Part shown: piece after piece, positions 62,711-64,000 of the stretch
Layout of the letters: every line of letters starts with the position of its first letter
Position numbering within the stretch: the stretch's first letter is position 1
Source of the DNA: Chlorophyllum brunneum
Lineage: Eukaryota > Basidiomycota > Agaricomycetes > Agaricales > Agaricaceae
DNA: 64,000 nucleotides
NCBI GenBank assembly: GCA_963576785.1
Contig: OY756140.1
Coordinates: forward strand, 3,224,001-3,288,000
Reading direction: 5' to 3'
Made by a program: the position numbers and the translations under genes
The notes under the pieces: generated by a model
Databases searched by the model: none
Told to the model about the DNA's origin: nothing
Seen by the model: the letters and a program-made list of their open reading frames with translations, nothing else

Positions 62711-64000
62711 TCAGCTTCTCTTCAGTTTGGCTGCTATGGCATCATACACATCGCCTGCACCCGACAGAGATGAGGAGGAGCTTTGACTAGGAGGGACAGG
62801 GAGTGGGTGGATAGTCCCCGGCGACTCTGAGCGAACGTGGAGAGGGGGCAATCTGGCAGGAAGTAGGGTGGTCGGAATGGCCAGGGTTGGTAATGTAGGT
62901 GATAGCACATGGTGAAAGTCTTCCCCTGGCCGAGGTTTTGTTCCTGCAGCAGTGTATTGATCCGTCAAAGACTTGGCCCTTGTGACGATGGGCTCCTCAT
63001 AAAGATATAGCGAGCCATCGTCAAAGATGGTGCTCGACGAGACGCTATTGGCCATGGGGGCGTAAGCATTGCGTGTCGCCACCCGAGGTTCAGGTCTTGG
63101 CAGGAACAGAGGCACAGGCTCCAACGAATTCGAGTATCCACTGAGGTCCTTTCGCGAAAGGATACTAATAGCGCGCTGAACTTCTCCAGCGGACCCAGAA
63201 CCCTCGCCGTCTGCCTCGCGTTTAGACAGAATGAGAGTCTTGAACTCCTGCCTCCTCTCTTTAGCCATCTTCCTTCTAGTACTAAGACACAGTAGACCGG
63301 CCACTAATATAATTCCGGAGACGACTGAAAGCGGGACAGCAAAGGCAGCAGTCGGGACAGGACGTCGAGAGAGAAGAATATCGGGTTGGGTTGAGGAAGA
63401 CGGTACTCCGATACGGGGCGGACTAATTGCCGTGATATTCGGGGTCATAAATCCTGAGCTGACGCTTGGGGAGGCCGATAAATGCTTTGCAGCTCCCACA
63501 GAGCTTGTTGGGGAGTCTGATGCTTTCGTTGAGGTGGCCGATACTTCAGCGGGACCAGAAGAAGGGGCTCGGTCACGGGAAGTAACTGCAGTGCTAACAG
63601 TGAACACATTTTACCATTAGCCGAAGAGAATAACCTACCACCAAGCTCGAAAACCGGAGAAGTGAAAACGTTCCCGAAGTTGTCCTGCATTTCTAGGCAG
63701 TATTCGCTCTTCTCAGAAGCCTCTGGTGCAGTTCTACACGGGAAAACCTTCAGCGGCTGCCACGAAGGCGGCGATACGAGTCACCCACATAGTGATCATA
63801 TATCCATCTTCTGCTTCCTGAACCTGAGGCCAAATAGCCGTTCCACATTTCTCGTCCTCCCCGCCGCCACCACCTCTACCATCGAGACCCTTCGAAACCC
63901 CTCCTGCTGCATTGAGTACTTCGCACAGCTTGAAACTCGGAGATACCACAGCCGATGTCGACGTCCATTTTCCAACAATCGTATCCCCATGATTATACGT
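62711..64000 (-). CDS. Single-pass membrane protein with Ser/Thr stalk, 5' end outside window
   Basis: The C-terminal part is one large exon. A Ser/Thr/Pro-rich stretch (SATSTKASDSPTSSVG) is followed by the membrane helix AFAVPLSVVSGIILVAGLLC, then basic TRRKMAKERR, and a Ser/Pro-rich cytoplasmic tail ending AIAAKLKRS at 62711. Upstream exons on the minus strand carry CLEMQDNFGNVFTSPVFELG, spliced over 63585-63638 (GTAGGT to GCAG), and a further exon with IVGKWTSTSAVVSPSFK continuing to the window edge. This gives an extracellular domain, stalk, one helix and a tail. The family was not recognised; similar layouts occur in fungal cell-surface sensors. The open frame starting at 63607 is not the start: it uses GTG inside the intron. 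Confidence 0.6.

Noticed and set aside
62711..63607. A 298-codon frame as a complete gene
   Set aside because: It would start with GTG inside an intron; conserved splice sites connect it to exons further upstream.

Overview
The window is nuclear DNA of a basidiomycete fungus, most likely an Agaricomycete (mushroom-forming). The genes are dense and cut by many introns of about 45-60 nt. The window also holds two lipopeptide mating-pheromone precursors ending in a CaaX box (CVIA), a secreted CBM1-GH10 xylanase typical of plant-litter or wood decay, fungal F-box families, and orthologues of eukaryotic core genes. It carries about 26 recognisable protein genes, two mini pheromone genes, one tRNA, three probable pseudogenes and one relic retroelement. 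Gene models were built by hand from splice sites and conserved protein motifs, so exon ends are inferences.

Layout: 0-2.1 kb is AT-rich, with a decayed Ty1/copia-like LTR-gag relic. 2.1-11.1 kb is a compact housekeeping block: NAA38/LSMD1 (-), DPM1 (+), an F-box protein (+), an SMN homologue (+), the NIC96/NUP93 nucleoporin (-) and ARP5 of INO80 (+). 11.3-13.7 kb holds a SEC4/Rab8 GTPase and, next to it, a broken tandem copy. 13.8-20.3 kb holds a monocarboxylate-type MFS transporter, tRNA-Gln(CUG), a GET2-like gene, an mL61-like mitoribosomal gene and VPS72/SWC2. 20.4-21.9 kb contains two tandem pheromone precursor genes, so the area may be mating-type (B/P-R) or a pheromone outpost; no STE3-type receptor was recognised here. 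22.6-26.0 kb is VPS35 (retromer).

26.0-31.4 kb is poorer in genes: a decayed MFS-like transporter, an intact M28 aminopeptidase and a block with only coding traces. 31.4-33.8 kb is VPS27 (ESCRT-0). 34.9-41.4 kb is RPB1, the largest Pol II subunit, whose CTD repeats are cut by five phase-1 introns with 9-nt and 12-nt microexons. Then follow a MYST acetyltransferase, EFM5, ADE8, a damaged double F-box gene, the GH10 xylanase, BCP1, proline dehydrogenase, a probable pseudokinase with a long tail, a C2H2 zinc-finger protein and two unrecognised proteins. The last of these runs off the window end.

Several genes share functions (VPS35, VPS27 and SEC4 in membrane traffic; ARP5, VPS72, the MYST enzyme and RPB1 in chromatin and transcription), but eukaryotic gene order gives little reason to read this as a functional cluster. 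The signals most worth following are the pheromone pair with conserved 3'-UTR introns and a shared promoter element, the RPB1 CTD microexons, the pseudokinase and the tandem Rab pseudogene.
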